Positions 1 through 12,205 of a DNA stretch of 64,000 nucleotides are shown here, piece by piece (within the stretch, counting starts at the first letter, position 1; each line of letters starts with the position of its first letter). Below the pieces are notes generated by a model. That model had not been told where the DNA came from. It did no database searches and saw only the letters and a program-made list of their open reading frames with translations. The translations under genes were made by a program, and so were the position numbers. Origin of the DNA: Patiria pectinifera (Eukaryota; Echinodermata; Asteroidea; Valvatida; Asterinidae); the NCBI GenBank assembly GCA_029964075.1, contig CM057135.1:9512863-9576862 (forward strand), given 5' to 3'.

Positions 1-235
1 TGCTGTTCAAGAACGATTTAATGCTGTCATTTTGGATACAATTTCACATTATGTAAACAAGTTTCATACAGATGGGGACGATTACATTCCATCCGTCCAG
101 TTTGCCTACCGATCCAGCCCGGCAGACAACAGCATCGGCTTCAGTCCATTCTTCCTCCTGTACGGCAGAGAGGCTGTTCTTCCGTTGAACGTTTCACTAC
201 TAAAATTGGAGGAGAAGGATAGGACTATCCGATAA
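1..235 (+). pseudogene. Ty3/gypsy integrase 3' fragment
   Basis: The frame is open from the window edge and reads a typical late integrase core: the ERFN-like segment after the catalytic Glu, then FAYRSSP, GFSPFFLLYGRE and a stop at about 233. In Ty3/gypsy integrases this block follows the DDE triad and precedes the C-terminal domain. Only this piece is present. The sequence after the stop is AT-rich non-coding DNA, so the copy is truncated at its 3' side and cut by the window at its 5' side. The closest relative in the window is the canonical-order gypsy element at 8.2-12.2 kb, but identity to it was not established. Confidence 0.8.
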
Positions 236-885
236 CATCTTCACCAACTCGTCAACCAGCTGGAGACGTGTGCGAATTATTAAATAATTGAATTAATTAT
301 GTTTTGAGAAACAATGTACATCAATTCGTCGGTAATTAAAAAAAAAAGAGGAAGAAGAGATCTAAGATTTAATTTTGCTATTATGACAAAATACACATAG
401 GCCTGTGTATACATGAATTTACTAGTATACATGTATTTGTTATTTTAGACGTGCCCGAAGTAAATCAATTATTTTAATTAAATATGTTTCGGCTTGATGA
501 GAAAATGTATCATGAATTTGATTTTAAGTGTTTTTGAATATGTACGACAAAATTTGTGTCCCATGACTTCATACAGTGGTCGATCTATCCATGAGTTATG
601 GTGTGAGAACTGAAACTTCTATAAAGCCCGGCCGGCAGTTTAACATCATAGTTAGAGGTTCTGGATTTACGCAAAACCTAAATGGGAATATCTTGTCTAT
701 GAATGAGAAAATAATCTTTAATGTTAAAACAAGTTTGAATCTTGTGCTTGTTATTTAATTTCATATTAACATCGCTGGAGTCGCTTTTCGAAGGGGGAGG
801 CATATATTGAGGAACTATTTTGTTACGCCATGCGGACTAACACTTTGCATATTAATTAGGGTTCAACGGACTACTGGGGAGCGGC
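236..885. other. AT-rich intergenic DNA, no gene seen
   Basis: No reading frame with recognisable content and no repeat structure was seen. Short open frames here lack motifs and are treated as chance. Confidence 0.5.
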
Positions 886-890
886 CGTTT

Positions 891-1275
891 AACCCTAAAG
901 GGGCCGGGGGCGGAATCCACCCCCCCCCCTCAACATTTTCCGTGATAGCCTCTAAAAAAATCATAAAAATCGGACCACGGGTTGCCGCGTAGCGAAAAAT
1001 TGTCCGGTGCTACGCGCCATGAAAACTGAATTTCCGCATATACGTCGTGTACACAGAGCAGAATTGCCATTCGTACATATGAATAATTAATTAGCCATAA
1101 TTCCAAAACCCTTTGACCTATAGTCATGAAACTTCCTGGGTATGTTTAGGAAGAGTTGCTTTATGCATGTGCCGAGTTTCAAAATTTTTCGTCACTCGAT
1201 GGCCGATATCTTGGGGGGGGGGGGCGGAATCCCCCGGCTGAGAGATGGTCAAAATAACCCGGTCCCTTTAGGGTT
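891..1275. mobile_element. Candidate TIR element (MITE-like) with CCCTAAAGGG ends
   Basis: An 18-base motif at 891-908 (AACCCTAAAGGGGCCGGG) recurs inverted at 1258-1275 with one mismatch. Just inside both ends lies the same G/C homopolymer context with GCGGAAT. The interval of about 385 bp carries no credible gene. The arrangement fits a small non-autonomous DNA transposon. No clear target-site duplication could be fixed, so the outer limits are approximate. Confidence 0.5.
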
Positions 1276-1279
1276 ACAA

Positions 1280-2480
1280 TCAGTGGCCGTCAGCCTGACC
1301 TGGGACGCATCTCACCATGCCTTCATTTTGTTGTGAGTTTTGTTCAATATTAAATTATGTTTGAGATGAGAATTAGTTTCCAGAGTTACTTTATTTTGAG
1401 TAGTCACTGTATCCCGGGGCAAAAGAGGCCCACATAACAGTATCTTCATGCAACTTTCAGGATTTATTTCCCATATAATGATCCAAGTATGTGCTAAAAG
1501 TCGTTGTGATATATTCCTTACTTTTCGTTAAAATTTAAAAAATAGGCCTCGCTACGTGCAATTTTAAAAATTGTAACACTGGCGTGCGCAATATCTATCA
1601 ATCTTTTCAAGCCTCATGAATATTAGTGAGGTTCCAGCCATTACGGTGAGCAGTAAATAATGGGATAAAAGCCTCCTTCAAGAGTTGTTAATTAACAAAT
1701 ATCACCCTTTTTGCCGGCCTCCATTGGTCGATACCGAGACCCAAACCATGTCACGCCGAGTGACGCTAATGAATATGCTAATATACCCGTCATTATTGTG
1801 TGCTGGGCCGAAACCAGTCAGCCATAGCGCCTACGGCGCTTTGCTGAACAATGCACATGGGTTGGGTTGCGAATTGAATTTTTTTGATCGTCTTCGAAAT
1901 TGTCCGTGGAGATGGTTTACGTTGCCACACTAGCGTCCGCAACAACAGATAAAGCTGAAATTTGGAATATACTTAGATGGTATTAATGTTTAACTACTCG
2001 TGAAATAACAACTGGGATAAATTCCTGGCAATTGGGATAAATACAAACATTTGGGGAAGTTTTCGACCGATTTCTTCCAGACTTTAAGGTCAGCTTTGAC
2101 AGTAACCAGTATTGATGTTTCGGCATCGATGACGGCGATATTTTCACTGACATGAAGTTTAGAATTTCTTCTTCAGTTAGAATGTAACATTTTAATCATA
2201 CAGGGCATACTTTCTGAGAAACACGACGTTCAAAGTGCCATGTTTTCGGGGTGCATGAATTTCACTGCTCCGTTATAGGGTTTCAGTACGTAATCGGATT
2301 AGCTTTGCCTAACAACGGCGACGCTTTGCGGTTGGCAACCATATGGCTGATATAGTCTGGAGTAGACGACGCGCCGTCAACGTCACCCTGAAACATTAGA
2401 TGTAGAGCTCTTATTTTAACGAGTTTACAAAACTCAAAACTGGTTAACACGATCGTATTTCTCTCCATTTATTATAAGTC
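1280..2480. other. Intergenic DNA, no gene seen
   Basis: About 1.2 kb without a supportable gene. Short frames at 1685-1933 (+) and 2283-2468 (-) have no recognisable motifs. No repeat or RNA gene was recognised. Confidence 0.5.
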
Positions 2481-2733
2481 TATATAATTTAGAGGGCGCT
2501 CTTCAAACGTGCTGCCTCACAATGTTCTGTCTCTCGTTTTACGTTAAATTTTTGTCGTTTTTAACTGTCCTTGCGAATTTAGTTCTACTCAGCGTGTTGG
2601 AGTTCACCCAGCGAATGATGAAGAACACACAGGTGACTTCAGTGGTCGTCATTACACAGCATTTTCAGAAGCAGAACGAACTGATGAATTCTGTGCCCGT
2701 AAGTATTGCACGAATCCTACCGCTGGCGCCATT

Positions 2734-4138
2734 ATGAACTTTGACCCTGATAGAGGTGTAGCACCACTTCCCGCGCTATCCTTCTGTGCACGTACTACAC
2801 GTACGTTAACTGTCTATAGTTGCTCGCGTGAATCTTCACTCAATACCTCAACACCCATTGAGTATTCCCGCAATGTACTACTTGCTCTTCGTGGGAGATA
2901 TAAACTACCCAGTGACACGATTGAACTCCTGAAGTTGCTTAATATATGCAAACGTCGTCGTGGCTGTAGAAGTGGCCGACATAAGAGACACAAGATCCCA
3001 GTTTTGATCACTTCAGCTCACATCACCAATGAATATTCCAGAACTGAATTTGACAGAGGGACTAATACTGCAAACCTGAGAAGCATACCGCAAGTCACCG
3101 ATCCTCACTCCCCAAGGCAACAATATCACTTCCCATCAGTGTTCCTATGCAACCCACGCTCCTTGAATGATAAAGTGGATGAGTATCGTTCGGTTGTTCT
3201 CGACAATTTGTTTGACATTTGTGCCATTTCCGAATCGTGGTTCATGCCTGACAGAGACACTGACTACTACCACATTGACGGCTACAATTTATTCTCTAAA
3301 CCTCGCTCCTCGCGGATTGGTGGAGGAGTTGCCCTGTATGTGAAGGAATGTCTACACGCCTCTACGATTCAAGTGGACACCCAAAATGACTTGGAAATAT
3401 TATGGATCAAACTTCGCCCAAGAAGACTTCCACGAGCAGCTTCTACCCTGATTTTTGCTGGTTTACTTTCCAGACAACACTATGGAAGACAACATGATAC
3501 ATCACATTCAAGATACATTGGATTCTATTAGAATTGATCATCTAGATGCTGGCTTCTGTATATTGGGAGACCTTAATCACCTTGATGTTTCCCCCCTCTG
3601 TAAGAATAACAAATTCAAACAGGTGGTTACTCAACATACTAGGGGAACTGCTACATTAGACCGAATTGTCACAAACTTGTTTGACTTCTACCAGACTCCT
3701 ACTATTGCCTCACCTATCGGAATGAGCGACCACTCATCAGTCATTTGGTCTCCAAAACAGGACTTTGAATCTGTTCAGCACCATACCACCATGAGAAAGG
3801 TACGGCCCATCAGAGACTCAGACATCCAAGAATTTGGTTACTGGATTACCCATCATGATTGGGAAGAAGTCACCAAACTTGACTCTGTTACCGATAAAAC
3901 AAATGAATTTTATAATACTCTTCACAACCGCATTGACCTCCACTTCCCTATGCGTGAGATCAAGATGCATACATCTGATAAACCTTGGATGACCCCAAAA
4001 ACAAAGACCCTCATTCGCAGACGTCAAGCATATTTGATCATACAAGACCACTTTTGTGGAAATTCTACCGCAATAAAGTTAGCCGAGCCATTAAAGCGGA
4101 TAAGCACGAATACTATCACAACAGAGTCCAGAGATTGA
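2734..4138 (+). pseudogene. LINE A leader and endonuclease domain
   Basis: The frame at 2734-3531 carries a basic stretch (CKRRRGCRSGRHKRHKIP) and then a classic LINE endonuclease start: N-x-RSLNDKVDE, DICAISESWF (catalytic Glu region) and a GGGVALYVK block. A frameshift near 3460-3530 moves the reading to 3455-4138, which holds ILGDLNHLD (the GDFN-equivalent) and the terminal SDHSSV motif of the exonuclease/endonuclease/phosphatase fold. Its role is target nicking for target-primed reverse transcription. The required motifs are visible but split between frames, so no functional protein is expected from this copy. Confidence 0.85.
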
Positions 4139-4332
4139 AAAAATCTAACCCCGCACAGTGGTACCGTCATATTCGCATCATGACAACTACAAACAGCAAA
4201 CAACCCACCATTTCAGCGCCACAAGACATCGACCCGGATAACTCTGCTGCAATAGCCGAATGAATCAATACACACTTCTCCTCCATTAGCAGTGAAATCA
4301 GACCTCTCTCCGTTTCAAATGTACCTGCATAC

Positions 4333-5712
4333 TTGCCTGCCCCCACACCAGCTCCATGCATTCACCCATGGCAAGTGTTTTCAAAACTTTCGAAAATCAG
4401 CAGTAGCAAGGCTAGTGGCCCTGATGGCATCCCAGCTAAGATAATACGAAAATTCGCCTGTGAACTAAGCACGCCCCTGACGGACATTCTCAATGCATCA
4501 CTCAAGCAATCAGTAGTTCCTTCTCAGTGGAAGAAAGCAGTCGTCGTTCCAGTACCTAAATCCAGCCCCCCTACATGGAACCAACTCAGACCTATTTCAT
4601 AAACTGATCATTTTGCCAAAGTCGCGGAGTCATTCATCATTGGATGGCTCATGAAAGACATTGAATCTCACATTGACCCCAATCAGTTCGGAGCCAGGAA
4701 AGGTCATTCTACTACCTGGTCAAACTCCTCAACAATGTAATTCAACATGCTGATAAACCAACATGCTGATCACGTGTAGTTGTCACTGACTTCAGCAAAG
4801 CTTTCGATCGTTTGGATCATAATATAGCCATTACCAAACTACTAGACATAGGTGCTCGACCATGTATAGTTCCATGGATCGCCGACTTTCTTTCGCACAG
4901 ACTTCAGTGCGTGAGATATTATGACTCCCTCTCAAGCTGGTCGGCACTCCAAGCTGGGTCCCTCAAGGAACTCTTACAGGCCCTGCAGTATTTCTCACTA
5001 TGATAAATGATGCTGCGGTGCCTACTGAGAGTCGTGATCCCACCCTGAAGTACGTGGATGACCTGACCATGATCGAGAACACAGATTTCAACAGCAATAG
5101 CAACACACAGCTTGTTCTTGACCGATTTGATCAATGGGCATCAGAAAATAATATGTTGATAAATCCAGCAAAGTGTTTTTCCATGGACATCACCTTTGCT
5201 AAGAATCCTGCACCCCTCGCTCCGTTTCAACTGTCAGGTCAACAACTTCAGTCTAGTGATGGCTTAAAATACTTGGCATTAAAGTGGCCAGTAATCTTAA
5301 ATGGGACATACACATTAATGACATAATACGTAAAGCCAGTGGACGATTATTCGTGTTAACCACCCTTAGACGATTCGGTCTAGCGATCACAGACCTCGTC
5401 ACCATTTATGTTGGTTTCATTCGACCACTGTTAGAATATGCCGTCCCAGTCTGGCACCCAAGTCTTACCATCAAGCAACACAACTCATTAGAACGCATAC
5501 AAAAGAGAGCCTGTAGGATTATTTTAGGAAACGATTATAGGTCCTACGACCATGCCCTAGAGACATGTACAATTCAAAACCTTAAGCAACGCCGACATGA
5601 TATTTGCCTTAAGTTTGCTAAATCCCTGATGTCCTGCAAAGAATTTCGAAACTGGCTTCCAAAAACTAGAGGAGAGAGTAACGGCCACCCCTACGCAACG
5701 CACATAATTTAA
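4333..5712 (+). pseudogene. LINE A reverse transcriptase and C-terminal domain
   Basis: Reverse-transcriptase landmarks appear in order across four frames: KASGPDGIPAKI near 4410, WKKAVVVPVPKSSPP near 4540, an NQFGARKGHST-like block near 4680, VVTDFSKAFDRLDH at about 4775-4820, and KYVDDL (catalytic YVDD) at about 5050. The frame at 5284-5712 gives the tail typical of this LINE group (FIRPLLEYAVPVWHPSLT, then RIQKRACRIILG). Stops at 4261 and about 4600 and several shifts make it a pseudogene. The same tail with the same spacing occurs at 35037-35417 on the minus strand. Confidence 0.85.
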
Positions 5713-5856
5713 CAACTCCAAAAGTATGTACCCAGGGGCATGCTAATAGTGCAATCCCTTACATGGTAAAACTACTGAACGAGAATCGTACTTAAATGTT
5801 TAATGAGTGAATAATTAATTGTCCAATAACAGCAACAATCAATAACGGATTTTACG

Positions 5857-6657
5857 GCATTGGTTAGTTAGTAAGTTTGTTTGTTTTTCTGTACCCCTAT
5901 ATTAACCTTATTCATGGCTTTTTTGTCTCTGGCTATCTTTTACGTACTGGGTTTGTTTTTTAAATGTTTTTAAACGTATTTTTAACAGTGTAATTCCATT
6001 CATGGTCCAACTACTGAAGAAATACTGTATAACAATTCATCACTCTACCTCTGTAAGTTTGTGCAAGAAGGTTTGTGCCCGGTGTATTTTGTCCATACTC
6101 CCCATTATTTTTTTTTTTAAACTCGTTGGAAATTTTGTCTTTGGCAACCTTTTTAATTCTTGTGTTCATGTGTAATATTTTTGAAATTGTGCAATGACTC
6201 TGTCCATGTTTAATCTATGTTAACTTTTTTTTTTTTAAAGCTCAACTTTTTTAGACTGCATTGATTAGTTAGTTAGTTTGGGTTTTTTTCTATACCTCCT
6301 ATATTAACCTTATTCATGACTTTGTTGTCTCTGGCTATCTTTTAAGTACTGGGTATGTCTTTTAACCGTATTTGTAACAGTGTAATCCCATTCATGGTCC
6401 AACTACTGAAGAAATACTCTCTATAATAATTCATTGCATGTTTTGTCTTTGGCAACCTTTTTAATTCTTGTGAACATGTATAATATTTTTGAAATTGTAC
6501 AATGACTCTGACCATGTTTAATCTATATTATTATTATTATTATTTTTTTTTTTAAAGAAGCTTTACTTTTTATTGTTAACTTTTTTTACTCATTGTGAAA
6601 TCAATGCAATTTTGCCTCGGCAACCAATTTAATTTTTTTTTTAATAAACCATGAATA
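5857..6657 (+). repeat. Duplicated ~400-bp block in LINE A 3' UTR
   Basis: Two diverged copies of one block lie in tandem, at about 5857-6255 and 6262-6550. Both contain CTATATTAACCTTATTCATG, a TCATGGTCCAACTACTGAAG segment and TTTGGCAACCTTTTTAATTC. A third partial echo (TTGCCTCGGCAACC) lies near 6612. The duplication is internal to the LINE tail and ends with the AATAAACCATGA terminus. Confidence 0.75.
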
Positions 6658-6658
6658 T

Positions 6659-6746
6659 TGTGACAAGTGTACATATAGTTTCTTTATAATTTTATCGAGT
6701 TTAAGATACCCCCTTTAATTTTTTTGTGTTGACATGTTACGCAACA
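6659..6746 (+). repeat. Putative 5' LTR start of canonical gypsy element
   Basis: Begins TGTGACAAGTGTACAT and matches 15392-15478 over about 88 bp with few differences, through GATACCCCCTTTAATT and TTGACATGTTACGCAACA. The downstream copy is preceded by a polypurine tract, which makes LTR starts the best reading. After about 6746 the two copies diverge or one is truncated, so the full LTR length is unknown. Confidence 0.6.
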
Positions 6747-8237
6747 AAGCTTTTGCGTAAAAACCTTCGGCGGTTTCGCCGTGTTATGTTATTTTCGCGG
6801 GCTTCGTCATCAACTTGTCATGCGAAGAACTGACGTATGTTTTTGTCTTCGTACTACATGTAATGACTGAATTATTTCCATTTCTTATTTAACTGTAATT
6901 TAGTAACTTACGTTTAGATATATCCTGATGATAAGCTTACTCTTAGAGGGATAGATATTTTGCTCGGAAGACAACGCTCCCTGTTGGGTCAATTCCAAAG
7001 CATTAAGTCCGACACCGTAAAATGTTGTAGTTTCAGATTATACTTTATTCCCTTTTCCTTTTAGCGTCTTATTTAATTAACTGTCAGTTTGATGTTCTGT
7101 AATTTGTTAAAACTATTTTACCGTTACTTTGGTTGATTCACTGGGGGCAAATGGAAGATGGCGGCTCCAAAAACAGTTTTGGCGGGAATTTCAAGTCTTG
7201 ATTTATATTCATATTATTTCCACCTGTTTGTTAATAGTGTAAATAACCTAATTCACATTACTAAATGATTTACCTAATATTTAATGTTTACTTGTTGATT
7301 TACTGCGACGTGACGTCATATTTTGGTGTTGATTGATGAGGCAATATCCTAGAATATGTTATTTTAGTAGAGTAGATATTTAACTTAAGAAACGTTTTAT
7401 TTAGATGTCAAACTATAACTAGTACGTGACGTACGTGAGGCACTTGACTACCCCACTGAGGTTATCACACCCAGGCCAGTACGACTGACACCCAGCCTGA
7501 CTGACTGCTCCGAGTGAGGCCCAGTACTAGCGCGGTGGACCGTAACGAACGGTGACGTCGACACCGGCTACTGTTTGCTGCGAGTCCAGGACTAAACGAA
7601 CGTTGGCTGAGGTGGGCTCGTTTTAAAACAAACGCATTCCATAAACGGAACTGATTATAACTGTGTCTGGCCGGACAAACTGTACAAAGAGCGATATTTA
7701 GTAGTTTATACTTCTGGGATAAAACTTTTTTCTTTTATCTAAAAACCTTGATAGGTTTAAGTAGAAGAGTTTTGTACGAACGTCATTCTTAGTCTTGTAG
7801 ATAGCGGATTTTGAAAGTTTCGTTTTGAGGTAGGATGTTATCCGCTGATTCATTAGTTAAGAATCTTGTTAAGAAGTTAAGAATTGTGTATTAAAAATAA
7901 ATGCAGTGCGCACTGGAAGTCTGGTTTATCCTTTGACCTTGACCATTACTTGGCTTTTATTAAACTTTCGAAGTGCAAGTCAGATTTTGAATTGTCTTCC
8001 TCTTCTCCACTTCACTTAGGTTTTGAGGACCACGTAAGCTTTCCCCCTTCCGTAAATTAATTCTTTTCGGAGTCATTCTGACAGTTCCCGACAATATTGT
8101 ACGAAACCTCGTAGGTGCCGCTCGCAAACTTTTTCGTAATTTGCCACCGCAGTTACAAACTACACAGAACGCCTGTGCAGAGTTAAAAGCCATCACAACA
8201 GCTCCGCACCAGATCACCAACAACTCATTGGGCCAAA
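6747..8237 (+). other. LTR body and leader of gypsy element, limits unclear
   Basis: About 1.5 kb with no gene lies between the LTR start and the protease. It should hold the rest of the 5' LTR, the primer-binding site and gag remains. No primer-binding site was recognised. A frame around 8090-8230 reads an ...ACAELKAITTAP... segment directly upstream of the protease and could be the gag/protease linker. Confidence 0.35.
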
Positions 8238-11200
8238 CAAAGAAGAAACTATGACCATAAACGGCGAGAACTATATTGCGCTCATTGATACTGGCTCTCA
8301 GGTGACTTCCATCACCGAAGACTTATAGAAATCTCACCCTCAACTTCAAAGTATTGAATAATCGTTAGCTACAGTCTACTGCGAAGGTGCTAGTGGTCAA
8401 AAAGTCCCATATCTGGGAGTTCTGGCAGTTTCTTTTCCCATCCTTGTTGTGACCTATGAAGATGTGCCGGTATTTGTTGTTCCAACTGACAGCTACAAGG
8501 TTAGAGTACCAGTTCTAGTCGGTACAAATGTCATCAGGGCATCACAGAGAGACCAACCAGAGACCAGCACTACTTAGATGAGATAAAAGCCGAGAGCACT
8601 GAATGACACGCAGCGTACACCAACACGACAGCTTCTGACCTAGGTGATCAGCAAGGGAGAATAGGCTACGCCAGATATGTTGGCAGATTCCCAAGAACGA
8701 TCCTACCAGGAGAGGAAGTCGAAGTACTCTGTGATGCACCACGATGTCAGGGAGGTCAAACCTATACAGCAGTCGTGGAGAGCTTTTCACAGAGTCCATC
8801 ATATCTCAAAGTTAAAAACCTAGTGACTGATGTTGGTTCAAACCGCCGTGTCTCAGTCCGTATGTGCAATATCTCTGCCAAACCCATAAAAATTACCCGT
8901 AACTGCAAGCTGGCCAAGGTGTCCTCCATCCTACATATGGACGAGATACTACCCAAGCCTACAACGACAACTACTATCCAAAGTGACCCAGGGGAACCTC
9001 CGTGTCGACCTGAACCTGATAATAGTCTACGGCGTAAATGTCTCCTTCAAACTCCACTGGTTAGCAAAGTCAGACACCAGCTTGCTGTTGAAGAGCCGAG
9101 CCCCATCACTCCGTCCTTGGACTTGACAAATGCTGCAATAAAGAATGATGAAAAAAGGGAAAACTTGACACTCTCCTTCATGAGTACGCAGATGTCTTCT
9201 CCGTTAGCTCCATAGATAATGGTCACACCTGCACTGTCAAACACATGATTCCGCTTATTGACAATCAACCCTTCCGTCTTCCACACAGACGTATACCACC
9301 CTCTCAATATCATGCCATCGGAGAACATCTCAAAGGAATGGGAGAGTTTTGAATCATCCGCAAAAGTTGTTCTCTCTACGCTTCAGCGATGGTCATTGTT
9401 TATAAGAAAGACGGCTCTCTCAGAATCTGCGTGGACTACAGACAGTTAAATAGCAAAACCGCGTTAGATGCTTTTCCTCTAGCCCGCATTGAGGAAGCCC
9501 TTGACGCACTCGGTAAGGTCAGGTTATTCACAACTCTAGATCTTACGTTGAGTTACAGGCAAGTTCAAGTCAAAGGGAGTGATAAAGCAAAAACAGCCTT
9601 TACCACCCCCATGGGACTTTATGAATGTAGCCGCATGCCATTCAGTCTTGAAAACGTCCCTGCCACCTTTCAGCGCTTGATGTTGACATGCCTAGGCGAC
9701 CAGAATTATTCGACAGTCCTTCTATACTTAGATGACATCATAGTCTTTTCATCGTCATTTGATGAGCATATAGAACGTCTGGGAAAGGTATTGTCATGTC
9801 TCCGTCAAGACGGACTAAAGCTCAAGTCATCAAAATGTCACTAACTACAGAAAGAAGTCAAGTATCTAGGTTACACAGTCTCTGAGTAGAGTATATCCCC
9901 AGATCCAGAGAAGACATCTCAAGTGAAGAGTTAGAATCCTACCAATCGAAAAGAGCTCCAGCAATTCTTGGGCTTCACCGGCTACTACAGGCGGTTTAAC
10001 AGGGGATATTCCAACATCATGGCACCAAAGTACAAACTGATTACCGGCGACCCCGTCGCAAGAAGAAAAGTCGAAAGAAGCCCCGTGTCCCTTTCACCCT
10101 CCTTCATCTTGACTGAAGGATGTCAGCAAGCGATGGATGTTTTGAAAGAGTACCTAACATCCGCTCCAATACTTTCTTACGCCGACTACACGGCTCCCTC
10201 TATCCTCCACACTGACGCGTCCGGTGTTGGACTCGGGGGGTACTCGGCCAAATACAAGACGGCAACGAGCGTGTGATAGCCTACGTGAGCAGATGTTTGA
10301 ATCCTGCAGAGTCCCAATACCCAGCTCATAAATTAGAGTTTCTCGCGCTAAAATGGGCAGTTACCGACAAACTATGAGACTACTTACTTGGAAACGAACT
10401 CATAGTCTTAACATACAACAATCCCCTCCTGTACGTGACTTCATCGGCCAAACTAGACGCCGCAGAACAAAGATGGGTCGCATTCTTGTCTCAGTTTGAC
10501 TTCAGCATCAGGAATAGACCCGGTAAGAGCAATGCTGCTGCAGATGCACTATCCAGGAAGTTCCATCAAGAAGCGACCAGGTCATCTTTAGAATTCAAGA
10601 AGGAGGCTATCACTATCCCTTCTGAAGTTGTGCAAGCAATCTGCGTGGGGCTTCCATCGTCTTAACAACCTTTTTATGGAAGCCCCATCTGCTTATTGTC
10701 AAGTTACAACTCGAAGCGAAACCAACGTAGCCGATCCACCTAAGCTTCAAGCGAATGACGATGGACTTCCGAGGGTATCCAAGCGAGAAATTGCTTCAGC
10801 GAGACCACCCGGTCATATCCCGCGTCATGTTCTATATCGAACAGAATACCAAACAGTAGAAAAAGAGCACGGGGACCAGCTGAATGTTCTGTCTTCTTTC
10901 GTCAGTGGGATAAATTGTGCCTGCGAGACAACATTTTGTATCGACAAAGAAGGACACCTGACGGTCATATGACGCAACAGTTGGTCCTACCGGTCGAGTA
11001 CAGAACAACCGCCCTGTCTGCTCTACACAACTACCTAGGTCATCTGGGTTTTGAAAGGATGCTGGACATGGTCAGGAGTCGATTCTATTGGCCCAAGATG
11101 TCGAAAGATATAAAGTTCTGGTGTGAACAGTGCAAACGATGCTGTCTTCGAAAGACCAGGCCATCTAAAACCAAAGTTCCACTTGTCAGTATCCAGTCCT

Positions 11201-12155
11201 CTGAGCCCCTGAAACTAGTATTTATTGACTCCTTGAAATTAGAAAAAAATCAAAAGGAGGCTACGAAAACGTACTCATCATCACCGAGACTAATCAGTAA
11301 AAGGATTGGAAAACTTATACAGGCACAATGACGCACGCATACAATTCTACCCAGCATTACTCCACTGGATATGCACCCTTCATCCTCATGTTTGAAAGAC
11401 ATCCCAATCTTCCAAAAGACCTCATGTTCGGCCGGAAGGAAGACGACGAAAGTTCACCTGTCTGACAAGACGAATACGTCGAAGAACTTCGAGACAAGCT
11501 CAAAACCTCCTACACAATAGCCAGTGAGCTTGCTGAAAAAGCAAAGAAGAGCCAGAAACGTCTGTATGACAGAGGTAGTCGTGAAGCACCCCTTCGTCTT
11601 GGTGACAGAGTCCTAGTACAACACAAGCATATTGTAGGAACTCAGAAACTCGCAGACAGATGGGAGCCTACACCACACATCGTTGTCTCCAAACAGCCAA
11701 ACATCCCCGTCTATGTGGCCAGCTCTCTTGAAACCGGCAAAGAAAGAACTCTGCATCGAAATGTCCTCACCCCATGCATGTTGCTGCCAATAGAACTAAA
11801 GGATGAGGCAGGATTAGTATCAGATTTGACCAATGACACAGAAATATCCGATGAGAACATAGAGGAAAATATCAACCTTGAACACAAGGAATCAGCTGTC
11901 CTCGCAGAGAAAACTAAAAAACACTACATTGAACATGATATCTCAAGTGATCTAGAAGCTGACATCGTCTTTGTCCCCATTGAACAAGACATCCCTAATC
12001 CGTCACAGGAGTCTGTTCCTCCAATCCTCAACCAAGACGAAACTGCGGGTATGATAAAATCTCCTGCACAAATCTCAACGCCAGCCACTGATGAACCAGC
12101 CTCATCTCAGCCGACCCAAAAGAATCCGAAAACCAGTGCAAAGGCTCACGTATGA
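8238..12155 (+). pseudogene. Canonical-order Ty3/gypsy pol (PR-RT-RH-IN), decayed
   Basis: Domains in order. The aspartic protease lies at about 8250-8545 (ALIDTGSQVTS, ending VPVLVGTNVI). A linker region covers 8640-9215. RT covers 9260-9844 (VYKKDGSLRICVDYRQLN and YLDDIIVFS, the catalytic YLDD). RNase H covers 9968-10600 (TGYYRRF, LHTDASGVG, NAAADALSRK). The integrase zinc domain covers 10980-11160 (H/H then CEQCKRC). A C-terminal tail reaches the stop at 12153-12155. The order is the usual Ty3/gypsy one, unlike the two Gmr1-type elements elsewhere in this window. Stops and frameshifts occur throughout. Most of the integrase catalytic core is missing between about 11270 and 11340, a further sign of inactivity. 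Confidence 0.85.
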
Positions 12156-12205
12156 CTTCCATGGTCAAACAAAACGACAAATAGTGACACAGGACTACGC
12201 AGTAA

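Larger units (their letters stand above)
2484..6657 (+). mobile_element. LINE A: decayed non-LTR retrotransposon (CR1/L2/jockey-type)
   Basis: A near full-length but decayed LINE. Pieces in order are a basic leader (2734-3100), an apurinic-type endonuclease (about 3120-3760), a reverse transcriptase (about 4380-5330), the usual C-terminal segment (5284-5712), and a long AT-rich 3' UTR ending in T(n)AATAAACCATGA near 6650. The coding frame is broken at least six times, so it is inactive. A second LINE fragment on the minus strand (34.6-35.8 kb) encodes a similar RT and ends in the same AATAAACCATGA motif, so both belong to one family. An LTR-like sequence begins at 6659 directly after the LINE 3' end. 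Confidence 0.85.
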
